Of a stretch of DNA of 64,000 nucleotides, positions 14,301 to 26,200 are shown piece by piece (positions within the stretch are counted from its first letter, which is position 1; every line of letters starts with the position of its first letter). The notes under the pieces are model-generated. The model was not told the DNA's origin and did not search any database. It saw nothing but the letters and a program-made list of their open reading frames with translations. A program made the translations under genes and the position numbers. This DNA comes from Brachionus koreanus (Eukaryota; Rotifera; Eurotatoria; Ploima; Brachionidae). The stretch is from NCBI GenBank assembly GCA_016987375.1, contig PJRA01000005.1, forward strand, positions 2,873,952 to 2,937,951, in the 5' to 3' direction.

Positions 14301-17300
14301 ATATCTACAACAATTTTTTACTTTGTTATTGAAAAGATTCCATCACTATAGGAGAAATTTAAGAGTTTTTATAACAAATATCATTCTGCCATGTCTTTTT
14401 GTAGCTATTTCAATGGCATTTACAACCATCAAACCCACACAAGTATTTCAACCAAAAATTTTGATATCGCCTGAAATCTATAAACCAAATGATATATTTT
14501 TTGCATTCGGTCCATCCAAAGACGTGTATCTTAACCAAATTTATAATGATTATAAACAATTATCCAAGTCTGTATGCAATAGAAAAGAATCGAGATATCA
14601 TTCGAGTGATATTTTGACCCGACAATCAGTAAATAGCTATTTGTGCAATCTTGTTCCCAGTGAAGTAAAAAAATTTTAAATTAATTCAAAATGACATCAA
14701 CTAACCCTGAATTTTTCTTTTTAAAATGAGTTTTTTATAAGGTCAATATCATAGAATTTTTTTTAATAATTTTATCAATTTTTATGAAAAAAACTAGTCT
14801 AAATTTACTGTATGAATACAATTCTGCTTCAAATACAAATATTAGTAGATTTAGAAATCTAAGTATGTGGATGAATTATTCAAACCATTATTTATTCTTT
14901 TGAAATTGAGTCTACTAAGTTCTCAAAATAATTTTAGGACCACAAAGTTGGCCGGCCAAATGTTATGACCATAATTCCTCAAAAAGCTTAAATTTTTTTT
15001 TTTGGAAATCAAAGTTAAAGTTTTTTTTGTAAATTTTACCAATTTCTGGAATTAAACAAAGATTAAAGAAACTTGTTAAATAATTTGAAATATTGTCAGC
15101 TAATTTGTCATTATCTATAAAACTGGTGGTCTAAAAAATATTTAATGAGAAATTTTTATTAGAATATTTGTTCAAAATTCTGATCACAAAAGTGGTTGTC
15201 CACTTTTAAAATTGTCCGTCTAGGCGATTTGCTTGTGGTAAAAAAAGTTTTTGGCCGCGTCAAAGACCGCTTGAGCGGTCCCAACTCTATCTGAAATATA
15301 CAGTGGACATTCAAATACAACTAAAATGTTTTTTTTTTAATCTATTTACAATTCTATGATATTGATTTTTCATTAAATACATCTAATTTATTCTCATTTT
15401 AATTTTTATTATTCAATTTGGCTTACTTAAATTTTTTGAAAATTTAAATCATAATTAAAACTTTAATTAAATTTACTTAATTTAAATTTAAAATTTCAGA
15501 ATTGTTCATTAATATATGAACACCAGTATAGCAAAGAGCTAGATCAAAAAATAGTCCAAAATTCTCTCAAACTATCACCAGAGTCGCCAAATTGCTCAAT
15601 TGAACCGTTTTTAATTGAAACTTTCAACGAAAACATTAACGACAGGTAAAACAAAATTAAATTGAAAAAATATTTTTATTTATTAATTTTCATGGAGATT
15701 AAAGATCCAGATTATTTTGCTGGATCATTAAGTGATCGACAGTGATTTTAAATATGACAAAACGACATGTCGTTAAACACAAAAATAACTTAAAAAAGCA
15801 TAAATTTAAGAATATTAGCCTCACTGTTAGTATTTTAATTTTTTTATTTGATAGCCATAACCAAAGCTGTTTAAGTCAAAATATGAAAAATTTTTTTAGT
15901 TTTAAATCAGTTAATTATTTAAATAAGCACTTAAAGCTGAAAAAAAATCTTCTACAAACAGAATTTTTCATCTCGAAAAAAAATGCAAGCCAGCTTAGAT
16001 TATTTGTTAAATTTCAAAAGAATTTAAATTTATATGAATTACCAACATATCGCTACATAATTACCAACATAACAACATGTTAACAACATTCTGAGACTAA
16101 TATTCTTTTTAGGATATTTTTGGGTTTAGCCATATGTAGTTATGTCATTTCGAAAATCACTGTTCACCAATAAACCACATGCTGTTCTAACTAGTAATTC
16201 GGGTTTAGCGACATGCTATTAAAATCGAGCAAATACGTTAGTCTAATTTAATAATATTAATTAAATTTAACGCTGAAAAAATTGAACAACTAAGTATTGT
16301 TACAAGATATCGAAACCAATTTTTACAACATATAAATTTTATAAACAAAAACTAACAACAATTTTTGGTTAATCAAAATACTGAAGGTTTAGTATTAAAG
16401 ATGAACATTTAATACTACATTGTTCAAAAAAGATATATTTATTCGAAAAATCCATTCAAAAGATACGAGGACTTAATTTTTCAAACGAGTCTAAATGACT
16501 CATTTGATGCTTTCAGTGTTAATAAAATCGAACCAAGTGCATTTTCTGGACATTTAGCTTATCATTAGAAATTTTGAAAATTAATTCTAATTCCTCTCAA
16601 TCAAATAAAAGCAATAGCAATTAAATTAGAATTAATCGTATTTAAATTATCCTGAATTTGTCATAGCCGTAACTTTTTCACACTTTGTTTATATTTGTCC
16701 TAATCATGTATCTTCACCAATTCCGACTATGTCTTTGAAAATGACATAGTCGGAATTATCTTCGTTGTATCTAGCTACCATAGGTGTTTTCCTAGTAAAA
16801 CATCTTCGCAAGCCTGCTTGCCGTATCTTATTATTATTATTATTATTATTATTAATTTAAATGTTGCATATTAAAAAAACTAATCTAATTTAACTCTTAA
16901 ATACAAGTTTAAAAAATTTTTCAGATTTTTTTTTACTGTTTTATTAGATCAAGTTCATATATCTAGACAATAATCGCCTAAAAAAGAGGACAAAAATATC
17001 GAAAAAACAATTTGAAATTTTACATTCAAATTAAAATGATCAAGCTCAAAAATTATCATTTAAAAAATGATTATTAAATATATAATTAAATAAGAAAAAA
17101 TTTCCTTTAGATAATTATTTTAAATATCAATTTTGTTCTTTGAATTTATATTTAAAACAGCTTAAATTTTGCAATAAAACCCAAAAAAAAAGACCCTTAA
17201 ACTAAAACGAATGTTTTTTTAATAACGAAAGAAGATATTTTTTGTTCTAAGTGCAACTAAAAAATTTTTAATATAAAGTTTTAATAAAAAGTTTAATATT

Positions 17301-20073
17301 TTTTTATCAAAATATTGGAGGTTGAATTTTTAAATAATATAAGCAAAGACTTTAAATAGCTTACCGTAAATCAACAATAAAAATAATGATTTGTATTTTT
17401 ATAAATTAAAAAAAATCGATTTTTTTTTAAATTAATGATGAAGAAAATGTTGGTTAATAAAATAATGGATAAAAAGAATTTTTTTCTAATTGAATAAAAA
17501 ATAATTTTCCAGATTTTTTGTTTTCTTAGAATTTAAAAAAGTTAAATTTTTTTTATTTTAGATTCGGTGGCATAACTTTTGGTGAAAATTTAATACTCGA
17601 TTCATTGTATGAAAACAATTCTAAGATCATGATTTGGTTTCAGAATCAAGCTTTTCATTCCATGACTTCTTTTTTGCACGAGTTCTATTTAATTTATGCT
17701 CAGTGTGTTATAGATTCAGCAAATGGTACTTGCAAACTATTCAACTCAATTGAAAAAAGAAAACCCCTTTATACCATTTACAACCATCCATTGAATTTGA
17801 ACGATGTTCGTATCTCTTACGAGACAATAATTCAAAAAGTTGCTGATATAGGTATTTCTTTGACAATTCTTTGTGCATATTCGTTTATACCAGCTGGTTT
17901 CATTGTGTATATTGTGCGTGAACGAATTACACAAGAAAAAAGGCTTCAATTCGTGTGTGGAGTAAAGCCTTTTCTTTACTGGTTCAGCTCTTTTGTTTGG
18001 GATTTTAGCTACTATTTGATAATAATTGGTCTCACTCTGGCAATAATAGGTGGCTACAACTCGACAGCCTATTCTACTAATGCAAGAAATTTTGGTGCTC
18101 TAGTCTTACTTTTGATACTTTTTGGCTGGTCATCTTTACCAATGTCTTACTTAATGTCAAGATTTTTTAGTGACACAGGCTCAGCTTATATGATTGGATT
18201 CTGTTTTACACTGTTTTCAGGAATTGCAACTTGTGTAGCTGTTTTTCTACTCAGTTTTCTCGCCGAAACAAATCAATCAATTGCATTAACATACAAAATT
18301 TTAGATAAAATGAGTCTTTTATTTCCGTCTTTTAGTCTGGGTAGTGGTCTAATAGAACTTACCAAAAATCAAATTCTTTCTGAGGCCTATTCAATAATAG
18401 GTCAAAATAATGTGTACAAAGACCCGTTTTCTTTTGACATGTTGGGCCTTAAGTTTTTGGCTTTGTTTTTGACAGGAACTATCTTCTTTATAATAATAGC
18501 CATCATGGAATCTGATATCAATTTCTTGCCATTTTGCAAACCAGACATCGACAGCTTTGCACCATCGATACAAGAAGATGTTGATGTCAGTCAAGAGAGA
18601 AAACGAATTCAGAATGACGAGGCCAATTATGATATATTGTTGGCCAAAAACTTGACCAAAAAGTATCGTAAAGCAACTGGTTCACGAGTTTGTGCAGTGA
18701 ACAATGTTTGCTTTTCGATACCATGGGGACACTGCTTTGGTCTTTTGGGCATAAATGGCGCAGGAAAAACAACTACTTTTAAAATGATCACTGGCGAAAT
18801 TAAGCCAACGTTTGGCAAATGTATGTTCAATGATAAAACAATGAATGAATTTTTAAAGGATAATATAATTGGCTACTGTCCACAATTTGATGCTGTTGAT
18901 GAATATTTGACCGGCAAAGAAGCCTTATACATTTATTCTCGTCTAATTGGAATAAAAGAAATTCAACAAGCAATTCATTCAGCAATCACTAGATTTAAAC
19001 TTCAAAGCTTTATTAACACTCCAATTATAAAATATAGTGGAGGTATGAGACGGTCACTGTCAGTAGCCGTATCTATGCTAGGTGATCCTCAAGTAGTCCT
19101 ATTAGATGAGCCAACAAATGCCATGGATCCTGAGATGAGACGACGAGTTTGGGACAATATTCTTAATCTGATCAAAGAGGATCGGTCAGTACTTTTGACC
19201 TCTCACAGTATGGCTGAATGTGATGTACTTTGTTCGAGATTGGCCATTATGGTTAGCGGTCAATTTGTTTGTCTGGGAACCACTCAACATTTAAAGCATA
19301 GATTCGGTGGTGGATACACCCTGCAAATTAAAACCGATAAAGACAATGAACTTAACAACATAATCGAGTTTGTACAGTCTAAATTTTTGAACTGTATCCT
19401 AAAAGACAAGCATGGTAATAAATTGGAATACATAATACCTCATAAGGGAAATAGTTTAGGTAAAATATTCGGAATAATGGAAACAAATAAGATATTGCTA
19501 AGTATAAGTGACTATTCTGTGTCTCAAACAACTCTAGATCAAGTTTTTATTAATTTTGCCAAATCAAATAGTGACAGTGAAAGTGATGAGGAAAAAGAGG
19601 AAAATAGCGAAGAAGATCTTAATGAAAGCTATTCAAGTTTTTATGATGAAAAAGATGTGAAAAACCAGGTATTAGAAATAAAAACTAATTTAGCAGAAGA
19701 GAGCCCGAATTTGGAGAATCGTACTACAGAAACAATGTTAAATGACACACCTAATTTTGAATCCATTAAACAACATTTCAATTCGTTGAAAAAATCGAGA
19801 CACATACGCAAAACAAGTAGTGCCAAGTCACAAGATTTTAAACAGTCTCAACAAACTAGAAAATCAATCAAGTCAATAAGATCCAAGTCTTCGACTAAAC
19901 AAAGAAAATTAAGTCGATATGATGACAATAATGGTGAAGAAGGAGGTTTTACAAATTTGGCTTATGAAGTTGAATTTAAAAATAGTGATCAATATGAAAT
20001 ACCAACAGATGAGGGTTCACATGATATTAACAGCACTATTGAAGAGGAAGGAGAATATTTCAGTAAATGCTAA
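3161..20073 (+). CDS. ABCA-subfamily ABC transporter with very long first extracellular domain
   Basis: Full-length ABCA transporter of about 3324 aa in 35 coding exons, frame-consistent at every junction (9975 nt including stop). The domain order is TM1, extracellular domain 1, TMD1, NBD1, TM7, extracellular domain 2, TMD2, NBD2 and a polar tail. The start at 3161 gives [20 protein letters not shown], the expected cytosolic N-terminus before TM1. ABCA proteins flip or export lipids at the plasma membrane or in lysosome-related organelles. Both nucleotide-binding domains keep all catalytic motifs, so both sites should hydrolyse ATP. Total length lies between human ABCA12 and ABCA13, and the excess is in extracellular domain 1. 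The C-terminus holds VFINFA, close to the VFVNFA motif of ABCA1, followed by about 160 acidic and Ser/Lys-rich residues. It converges on MHC-A. Orthology within ABCA is not resolved. Sub-regions are listed separately with exon positions. Confidence 0.9.
7549..7750. mobile_element. Inverted-repeat element relic, in an ABCA intron
   Basis: Lies inside the 1563-bp ABCA intron 6333-7895. It starts with a GTGAAATTTTAGTAC stretch like the left end of the element at 932-1296, then TAGTTCTGTAAACAGTAC, then a CTCTGCAA segment and GTGCATTTTATAGA, in the same order as copy 1. The far end is degraded and no boundary or target duplication can be set. Confidence 0.4.
11360..12217 (+). other. ABCA TMD1 (exons 11360-11480 and 11536-12217)
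   Basis: The first exon supplies TM2 ([20 protein letters not shown]) and the cytosolic coupling segment [13 protein letters not shown]. The next supplies [13 protein letters not shown] sequence (the read is [17 protein letters not shown]) and further hydrophobic helices, ending in [18 protein letters not shown]. This is the ABCA signature junction 'FPGxYGxxxPWYF' before NBD1. Order and spacing match ABCA1. The intron between them is 55 bp. A donor at 12218 passes into NBD1. Confidence 0.85.
12335..14136 (+). other. ABCA NBD1 and regulatory linker (exons 28-33)
   Basis: Exons: 12335-12509, 12564-12695, 13102-13185, 13238-13511, 13568-13685, 13732-14136. Walker A is GHNGAGKST (about 12481-12507), the Q-loop is ICPQHD, the signature is [10 protein letters not shown], Walker B is [13 protein letters not shown] and the H-loop is TTHYLEEAD. 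All are intact. The last exon carries the conserved [14 protein letters not shown] segment, then a polar linker of the kind that is phosphorylated in ABCA1. Two very short introns interrupt this end: 13686-13731 (46 bp) and 14137-14185 (49 bp). The intron 12696-13101 contains a transposon-like element. Confidence 0.85.
12750..13064. mobile_element. Inverted-repeat element (MITE-like), copy in ABCA intron, reversed
   Basis: Fills most of the intron 12696-13101. Compared with the element at 932-1296 it lies in the opposite orientation. Its left end has GATTTTGTGATATTTG and then TAGTTCTGTAAATGCAA. Its right end, reverse-complemented, reads GTTTTGTGAAATTTAGTAC, then GGTGCGACATTCATAG and TTCTGGTAAAGCTCT, matching the left half of copy 1 in the same order. 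No coding potential. Confidence 0.5.
16719..16757. repeat. Perfect 15-bp hairpin in ABCA intron
   Basis: The arm AATTCCGACTATGTC (16719-16733) and its exact reverse complement (16743-16757) are separated by 9 nt, in the 1916-bp intron 15646-17561. The arm resembles the DYV-coding part of the reverse-transcriptase relic near 478-760, where minus-strand GACTATGTC encodes D-Y-V. It may therefore come from two opposed retrotransposon fragments and not from a functional RNA hairpin. Confidence 0.6.
16803..16856 (+). repeat. (TTA)n tract, possible LINE 3' tail
   Basis: About nine TTA units (16828-16855) follow GCAAGCCTGCTTGCCGTATC. An abrupt 3' (TTA)n tract after unique sequence is how many non-LTR elements end, and it lies next to the hairpin above. 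No coding similarity is readable upstream, so this is a weak call. Confidence 0.3.
18613..20073 (+). other. ABCA NBD2 and C-terminal tail (within last exon 17562-20073)
   Basis: Walker A is GINGAGKTT, the Q-loop is YCPQFD, the signature is [10 protein letters not shown], Walker B is [13 protein letters not shown] and the H-loop is TSHSMAECD. All are intact. [15 protein letters not shown] ends the conserved region at about 19570. The rest (about 165 residues) is acidic (a run rich in Glu, Asp and Ser at about 19570-19620), then Lys/Ser/Arg-rich, and resembles no family I know. The 2.5-kb uninterrupted last exon contrasts with the intron-dense first half. Confidence 0.9.
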
Positions 20074-20111
20074 ACAATTGTATATTTAGTGGATTTTAAA
20101 ATGTTATATTG

Positions 20112-20136
20112 AATAAACTTTTTCAGATTAAATAAA
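20112..20136 (+). promoter_or_regulatory. Poly(A) signals of ABCA gene
   Basis: Two AATAAA hexamers, at 20112-20117 and 20131-20136, lie 39 and 58 nt after the stop codon. Either would place cleavage at about 20130-20165. No other candidates are needed. Confidence 0.6.
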
Positions 20137-20152
20137 GATATAATTTTAAAAA

Positions 20153-20158
20153 TTTATT
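20153..20158 (-). promoter_or_regulatory. Poly(A) signal of MHC-A
   Basis: AATAAA on the minus strand, about 75 nt after the MHC-A stop codon (20233-20235). Cleavage 10-30 nt further on would fall at about 20125-20145, inside or up to the ABCA poly(A) region, so the two 3' ends probably overlap. Confidence 0.5.
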
Positions 20159-20232
20159 TTTCTAAATTTAACTAAATACCAAAAGAGAGAGAATTTTAAA
20201 AATCTAAATCTAAAATAAAATTATTGAATAAA

Positions 20233-23200
20233 TTATAACTGTCTACGAACTGAACCAGCTCTGGGTGGTAGTGCACTAGCAGCACGAACTTCCCTCTAAA
20301 ATAAAAAAAATAGTATTTTTTGTGCCAAGAAGTAATAAAAAAAAATTACTTGAGGCGAGCTTGTTCTTCCGACAGAAACAGTGCTACGGTTTTTGGCTCT
20401 TTGCTTGTTTAGTTGATTTTCAGCCTGGTCTGCTCTTTCAGAAGCATCTTCAAGTTCGTGTTGAACTTTTCGGAATTTGGCTAGATTGACAGCAGCTATT
20501 TCTTCAGCTTCTTCAATTTGTCTCTTGTATACTTTCAATTTATTTTGTAATTTTTCAACTAAATCCTGTAATCTAGCTTGATTTTTTCTGTCTTCTTCAG
20601 CTTGGAAGGCTAATTCTTTTAGTCTTCTATCATTCTTTCTAACTTCTTTCAAAGTTTCTTGATGATGTCTTTGTTCAATGTCCAACTCGGATTCCAATTC
20701 ATGAATCTTATAAATAAATATTAAAATCTATTTCTAATTAGAAATTTATTAATACTCTTTGTTCAAGTTTTTGAATTATTCTTTTGCCTCCTTTAAGAGC
20801 ATTGGCTTCAGCTTCATCTAATCTAACTTGTAAATCTTTGACCTGTTGTTCAAGTGATTTTCTTAGTCTTTCAACAGACAAAACATGCTCCTAAAAATTT
20901 TTTTATTAAATTTATGAAAAAAATTAAGATTTTTTTATATACTTGTTCTTGTCTCAACTCTTCAGCCAAACGTGAAGCATCAATGGTTGCTTTCTTGACT
21001 CTCTCTTCTGAATTCTTTAATTCTGATATAGTTTCATCTAAATCGGCTTGAATTGTAGCAAAATCATTCTCAAGTTTTCTCTTTTGAGCACCCAAATTAG
21101 CATTGGATGCCGATAATTCACTAATTCTATCTGCAGCTTCATGTAAATCACTTTCTGCAGCTTTACGAGCTCTTTCAGCTTGTTCTAAAGTAGCTCTAAT
21201 TTCTTCAAGTTCAGAGGCCAATAGATTAGCACGTCGTTCAGCTTGGGCAGCTGCTTCTCTTGCTTCATCTCTTTGTCTTTGTTCATCTTCAATTTGAGCT
21301 TGCATTTCACCAATTGTTTGCTGTAATTTTTTGTTTACTTTTTGTAAATCAGCATTGGCTCTATTCGAATGATCCAAAGAAATCTCAAGTTCATTGATGT
21401 CCGATTCAAGTTTCTTTTTTTGTCTAATAGCTTCGGCCTTGCCTTTTGTTTCGGCTTCCAAACTAGCTTGCATTGATTCCAAAGCACGTTGATGATTGCG
21501 TCTTGTGTTTTCGAATTCTTCTTCTTTTTCATGTAAACGTCTATCTATTTCTTGTCTAACTTGACTCAATTCTAATTGAGCTCTTAATACTTTGGCCTCT
21601 TCTTGTTCCAAAGCACCTTCGGCTTCTTCCAAAGCAGCTTGCAATTCATCTTTTTCAATTTCAAGTCTTTTTCTTGATTTTTCCAATTCATGAATAGATT
21701 TTCCACCTTCGCCTAATTGATCCATCAAATCTTTTATTTCATCGGCCAAGTTCTTGTTCTCACGTCTCAATGCTTCAATTGATTCATGACTTTCTTCATA
21801 TTGAGTTTTCAATTTGAACAACTCAGTTGAATATTGACGAGCTTCTTTTTGCGATGCTTCCAATTCCAAAGTAATGTCTTCGCATTTTTGTTTCCATTCA
21901 CCAATCAATTTATCAAATTGTTTTTGTTTCTTTTCCATGGCAGCAGCATTTGAATTAGCTCTTTCGACATCGACCATTAAATCTTCAACTTCAGCCTGGA
22001 GTCTTTGTTTAGTCTTTTCAAGACTGTTACATTTAGCCAAAGCTTCTTCAACTTGTTCTTCAGCCTCGGCCAATTTGGCAGCAAGTTTTCTCTTGGCCTC
22101 TTCAAGTTCTTCAGCTCTGGCCAAGCCTTCTATTTCGTACTTAGATCTCCATTGTTGCATCTCACTTGTAACTTTTGCCAACTGTTTTTGTAATTCTGCT
22201 TTAGCTTCATGTTCTTCCTCGAATTGCTCTCTGGCTTGATCTAAATCAGCAGTGATATTTCTTAATTGCTGGGCTAATCCGCTCTTAGCTCTAGCCTCTT
22301 CATCTGCATTTCTTTTGGCTTCTTCGATCATTCCTTGAAGCGATTGTTTTAGCTTGGAGAAGCTGCTTACTTGTGACTCTAAATCTTCTGTCTGCTGAAT
22401 CAAATTAGAATTTTCTGATTGTAATTTTGCTTTTTGAGAATTAATGTCATTGAAATTTCTTGTGGATTCATCCAATTTTATTCCTAATTCTTGGAGTTGA
22501 ATTTCAAGCTGTTTAACTAGTTTTTCCACGTTTGATTTAGCTTTCAATGCTTGCTCAGTTTGTAATTTAGCCTCGTCAACCTCTGATTTTATCATTTGTT
22601 TATCTTTTTCAAGTCTATAAACAAAATTTAAATAAGAAACAAAATAAATTAGTTTTTAAAAAATTTAATACTTATTTCTAGCTTTTTGTAATTGATCAAT
22701 TTGTTCGCCCATTTCATTAACAGCATCTTGATGTTTCTTTCTTAGCTGTGCAGTTGTAGCTTCATGTTGCAAGTTGGCTTCTTCCAAATCACGTCTCAAT
22801 TTGGCCAATTCTCCCTCACGTTTTTTGTTCAAATCAAGTTGTGCAGTAGTAGCTCCACCAGCTTCTTCTAATCTCTCATTTAATTCGTCCAATTCACGAG
22901 ACAAATCGGCTCTTTGCTTTTCAGCCTTGTTTTTAGCTTGTTTCTCAGCTTCAATTTCTTCATCAGCCTCTTCGAGACGTTTTTGCAATTCTTTTATTTT
23001 CTTTTGCAAATTTGATACTTGACCATGTTCGTCTTCAACTTTGGCACCTAAATTATTCAATTCAGCATCTTTACGCTTCAAATTGTCTTCCAAATCTTTC
23101 TTGAGTCTTTCAACTTCTTCAATTTGAGCTTGAGCGTTTTTCAAATCAGTTTCTAATTTTCTCTTAGCTTTGTCCAAATCTGCACGACCTTTCTTTTCTC

Positions 23201-26200
23201 TTTCCAAATTGTCTTCAGCTTCATCCAATGTTTGCTCAAGTTTTGTTTTAACTTTATTCAAATGATTTACTTTATCTTCTTCTTGTTGCAATTGTTCAAC
23301 TGTTTTAGCATTTGTTTCTTCCAAGCGTTTTTTTTCTCGATTCAGTTTTGCGATTGTCTCATCTTGATGTGCCATTTCATCTTGGAGTTTATGAATTTGG
23401 TTATCTTTAGACTTGTTATCACCATCTGATTTGCTCAATTTATTGTGGAGATCATCAATGTCCTTTTTAAAATCATTGATTTCTTGTTCTAGCTTCTTTT
23501 TCTTTGAGTTAAGATCAGAAGCCGTTGATTCTTGCTCACCTAATTTTTCTTCCATCTCTTTAACTTGACCTTCCAAATCAGCTTTTTGCAATACTAATTT
23601 TTGGATTTTTTCTTCTGCATTTCCACTATTGTCTCGTTCAGATTGCAATTGAGTATACAATTCGTTCTTTTCTTTCAACAATTTCAAATTGGTCTCTTCC
23701 AATTCTTTTCTCAATTTCTCTTCTTTTTCAAAGTTTTCTTTAAGTTTATTGAATTCTTCTTCTTTAGCTTTCAGTTCTTCTTCTTGTCTAGCAACAGAAA
23801 GCAATGGTTTGACTTTGGTGTACAATTTCCACCATGGCCAATTTCTCAAAGACAAATAGGCTTTTATGTTTCGTTGCAACACACTCAAAGCTAAGCGTTG
23901 ATCTAACATAACTTTGTAAGCCTTTTTCATAATATACATACGAATGTGAGCCTGAAGCATGCAAATAATTTTTGATATAGCAGCATCTCTCAACTCTTCG
24001 AGCTGACCCAGAACTCCAGCTCTGAAGAAAACCTTAGTATGACCAAGTCTATATAGATCTTCACTTAAAGCAATATCTTTCAAGATAGACCCTGTTGCTT
24101 TAGTTGCATCAACAAAACCTTTAGGAACTGCATTTGGAGCCAAAATGCTATATCTTTGTTTGAATTCAGCATACATCATTCTGTTTGGAAAACCTTTTCG
24201 GCAAATACGAATACCTTCCAATACACCATTACATTTTAATTGATGCATAACCAAATGAGGATCCAATACTCCACCAGTTTTAATTTCATTCGGAATAATG
24301 CAACGAACAAAATGAGGCTGAGTTTGTTTCAAAGTATTCATCAATTTGTTCAATTGTTCTCTGTGACCAGATGAAATAGATTGCATGCTACCACCTTTTT
24401 TGGCTTTTCCTTTTTCTTCTTCTTGACCCATGTCTTGATATAATTTAGCTAAAACACCATTTGTTTTGCTTGTTTTGAACAAAGTAGCAACAGTTGTATT
24501 GATAGGATCTTTATTCTTCTCAAGCCAACCACTTACATTATAAGATACAGTACCGGCATAGTGATGCAAGTCAAAATGAGCCTCAGCTTTTCCTTTAGAT
24601 GGTTTTGGTTTACCAAAGTTAGGATGTTTTCCCAAATGTTGATTATAAAGTTTTTCTTGAAAGGTTTTATCACTAGCTTTTGGTACAATACATTCTTCTT
24701 CAAGAATAGATAGAATACCCATAGGTTTTTCAATCAAATCAATGCAAGCCTGTAAATCCAAACCAAAATTAATCATTTCCCATTGAATGCCCTCTTTTCT
24801 ATACTCTTCTTGTTCTAACACAAACATGTGATGATTGAAAAATTGCTGTAATCTTTCATTTGTGTAATTAATGCACAATTGTTCAAAACCATTGAAATCA
24901 AAGATTTCAAAACCAGCAATATCCAATACACCAATAAAGTGTTGTCTTTTAGTTTTAGCATCCAAAGTTTCATTGACTCTATCGACTAACCATTGGAAAA
25001 AACGAGAATAAATGGATTTAGATAAAGCACCAATTGAATTGCAAACTTGATCTTTGTTTTGACCTTTGTTTACATATTCATTTCCTACTTTGATTCTTGG
25101 TTTCAATAAACCCTTAATCAAATCAGCTGATTCAACACCCAACAAATGAGCGACCTTTTCACACTCTTCAGTACCATCTGTTTCAGCTTGTTCTTCTCTT
25201 GGTCTTTGCTTCCATTTTGAATTACCCCAGTGCATAATAGCACCAGTTGCCTTGAACAAATCCAATTTTTCTTGCTGGCTAAAATTCAAAATATCAAAGG
25301 CTTCATCAGTTAGTCTCATTTCTTCAGCATCATCTACATTATCGATTGTCAACATACCCTGAGAAATAAAGAAATATTTAGATGCATCTGATTCAACCAA
25401 CAATTCCTCTTTAAAACAAAATATTTTTGGTTAAAATAGTTCTAATTTAATCTAATTTAATTTACTGTGATAATCAGGAAAAGCATCAGACAGCAATTGA
25501 TAGAAAATGTGATAATTTCTCTCAGCTGGCTGTTGAAAAGTAACTCTTGACTTCTCAAGCAAATAAGATTCAATATCGGCACCAGCAATTTTTCCAGTTG
25601 GACCAAAGTGAATACGAATAAATTTACCCTTTTTGATTATTAAAATAATTTTTTTCTTAAAAAAAAGACAAACTTACAAAACGAGAAGAGTTGTTATTAC
25701 GAGTTGTTTTGGCATTGCCATAAGCTTCCAATACTGGATTAGCCGACACAATTTGGTCTTCCAAGTTTGCAACTTTTTTCTAAATAAAAAATAGTCATAT
25801 GTTTTTTTAAGTTGATGAGTTATTTTTACTCCTTCATCTTTTTTTGCTGCAGAACCGCTAGCAGCAACAAAAGCAAAATATTGAATGACTTTTTTTGTAT
25901 TCTCTGTTTTACCAGCTCCTGATTCACCACTTTATTAATTATTTAATAAAAAATTTTTTATAAGCAAAATTTTAAGTATTAATTACGTAATCAACATTGA
26001 CTGGTTTTCTCTATCTCTTAACATGTTTGCATAGGCGGTATCTGCAATTGAGTACAAATGTGGTGGTACTTCATTTCTTTTCTTTCCTCTGTATAAGTCT
26101 ACCATCTTCATTGTGTATACTGGCAATCTTTTGTATGGATTAATGGTAACACAAAAAAGACCAGAGTATGTCTGTTTAAATAAAATACATCAACAAAAAA

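Larger units (their letters stand above)
14186..18600 (+). other. ABCA second half: TM7, extracellular domain 2, TMD2
   Basis: Exons: 14186-14664, 15500-15645 and the start of the last exon at 17562. The first supplies the pre-TM7 segment [19 protein letters not shown] and TM7 ([17 protein letters not shown]). Extracellular domain 2 has several Cys and N-glycosylation sequons. The last exon gives [11 protein letters not shown], then the ABCA-type VWFNxxxxHS-like segment ([16 protein letters not shown]) and NHPLNL, then the remaining TM helices including [16 protein letters not shown]. Introns 14665-15499 and 15646-17561 are the second- and first-longest stretches of non-coding sequence in this half. 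Confidence 0.85.

Noticed and set aside
15742..16083. 113-codon forward open frame
   Set aside because: Lies in an ABCA intron, is Lys/Asn/Phe-rich, resembles no family and has no splice context.
21874..22239. Ser/Ala/Cys-rich forward frames repeated opposite each myosin rod (also 35050 and 45981)
   Set aside because: They are antisense shadows of the Glu/Lys/Leu-rich coiled coil, and their conservation follows from the myosin sequence on the other strand.
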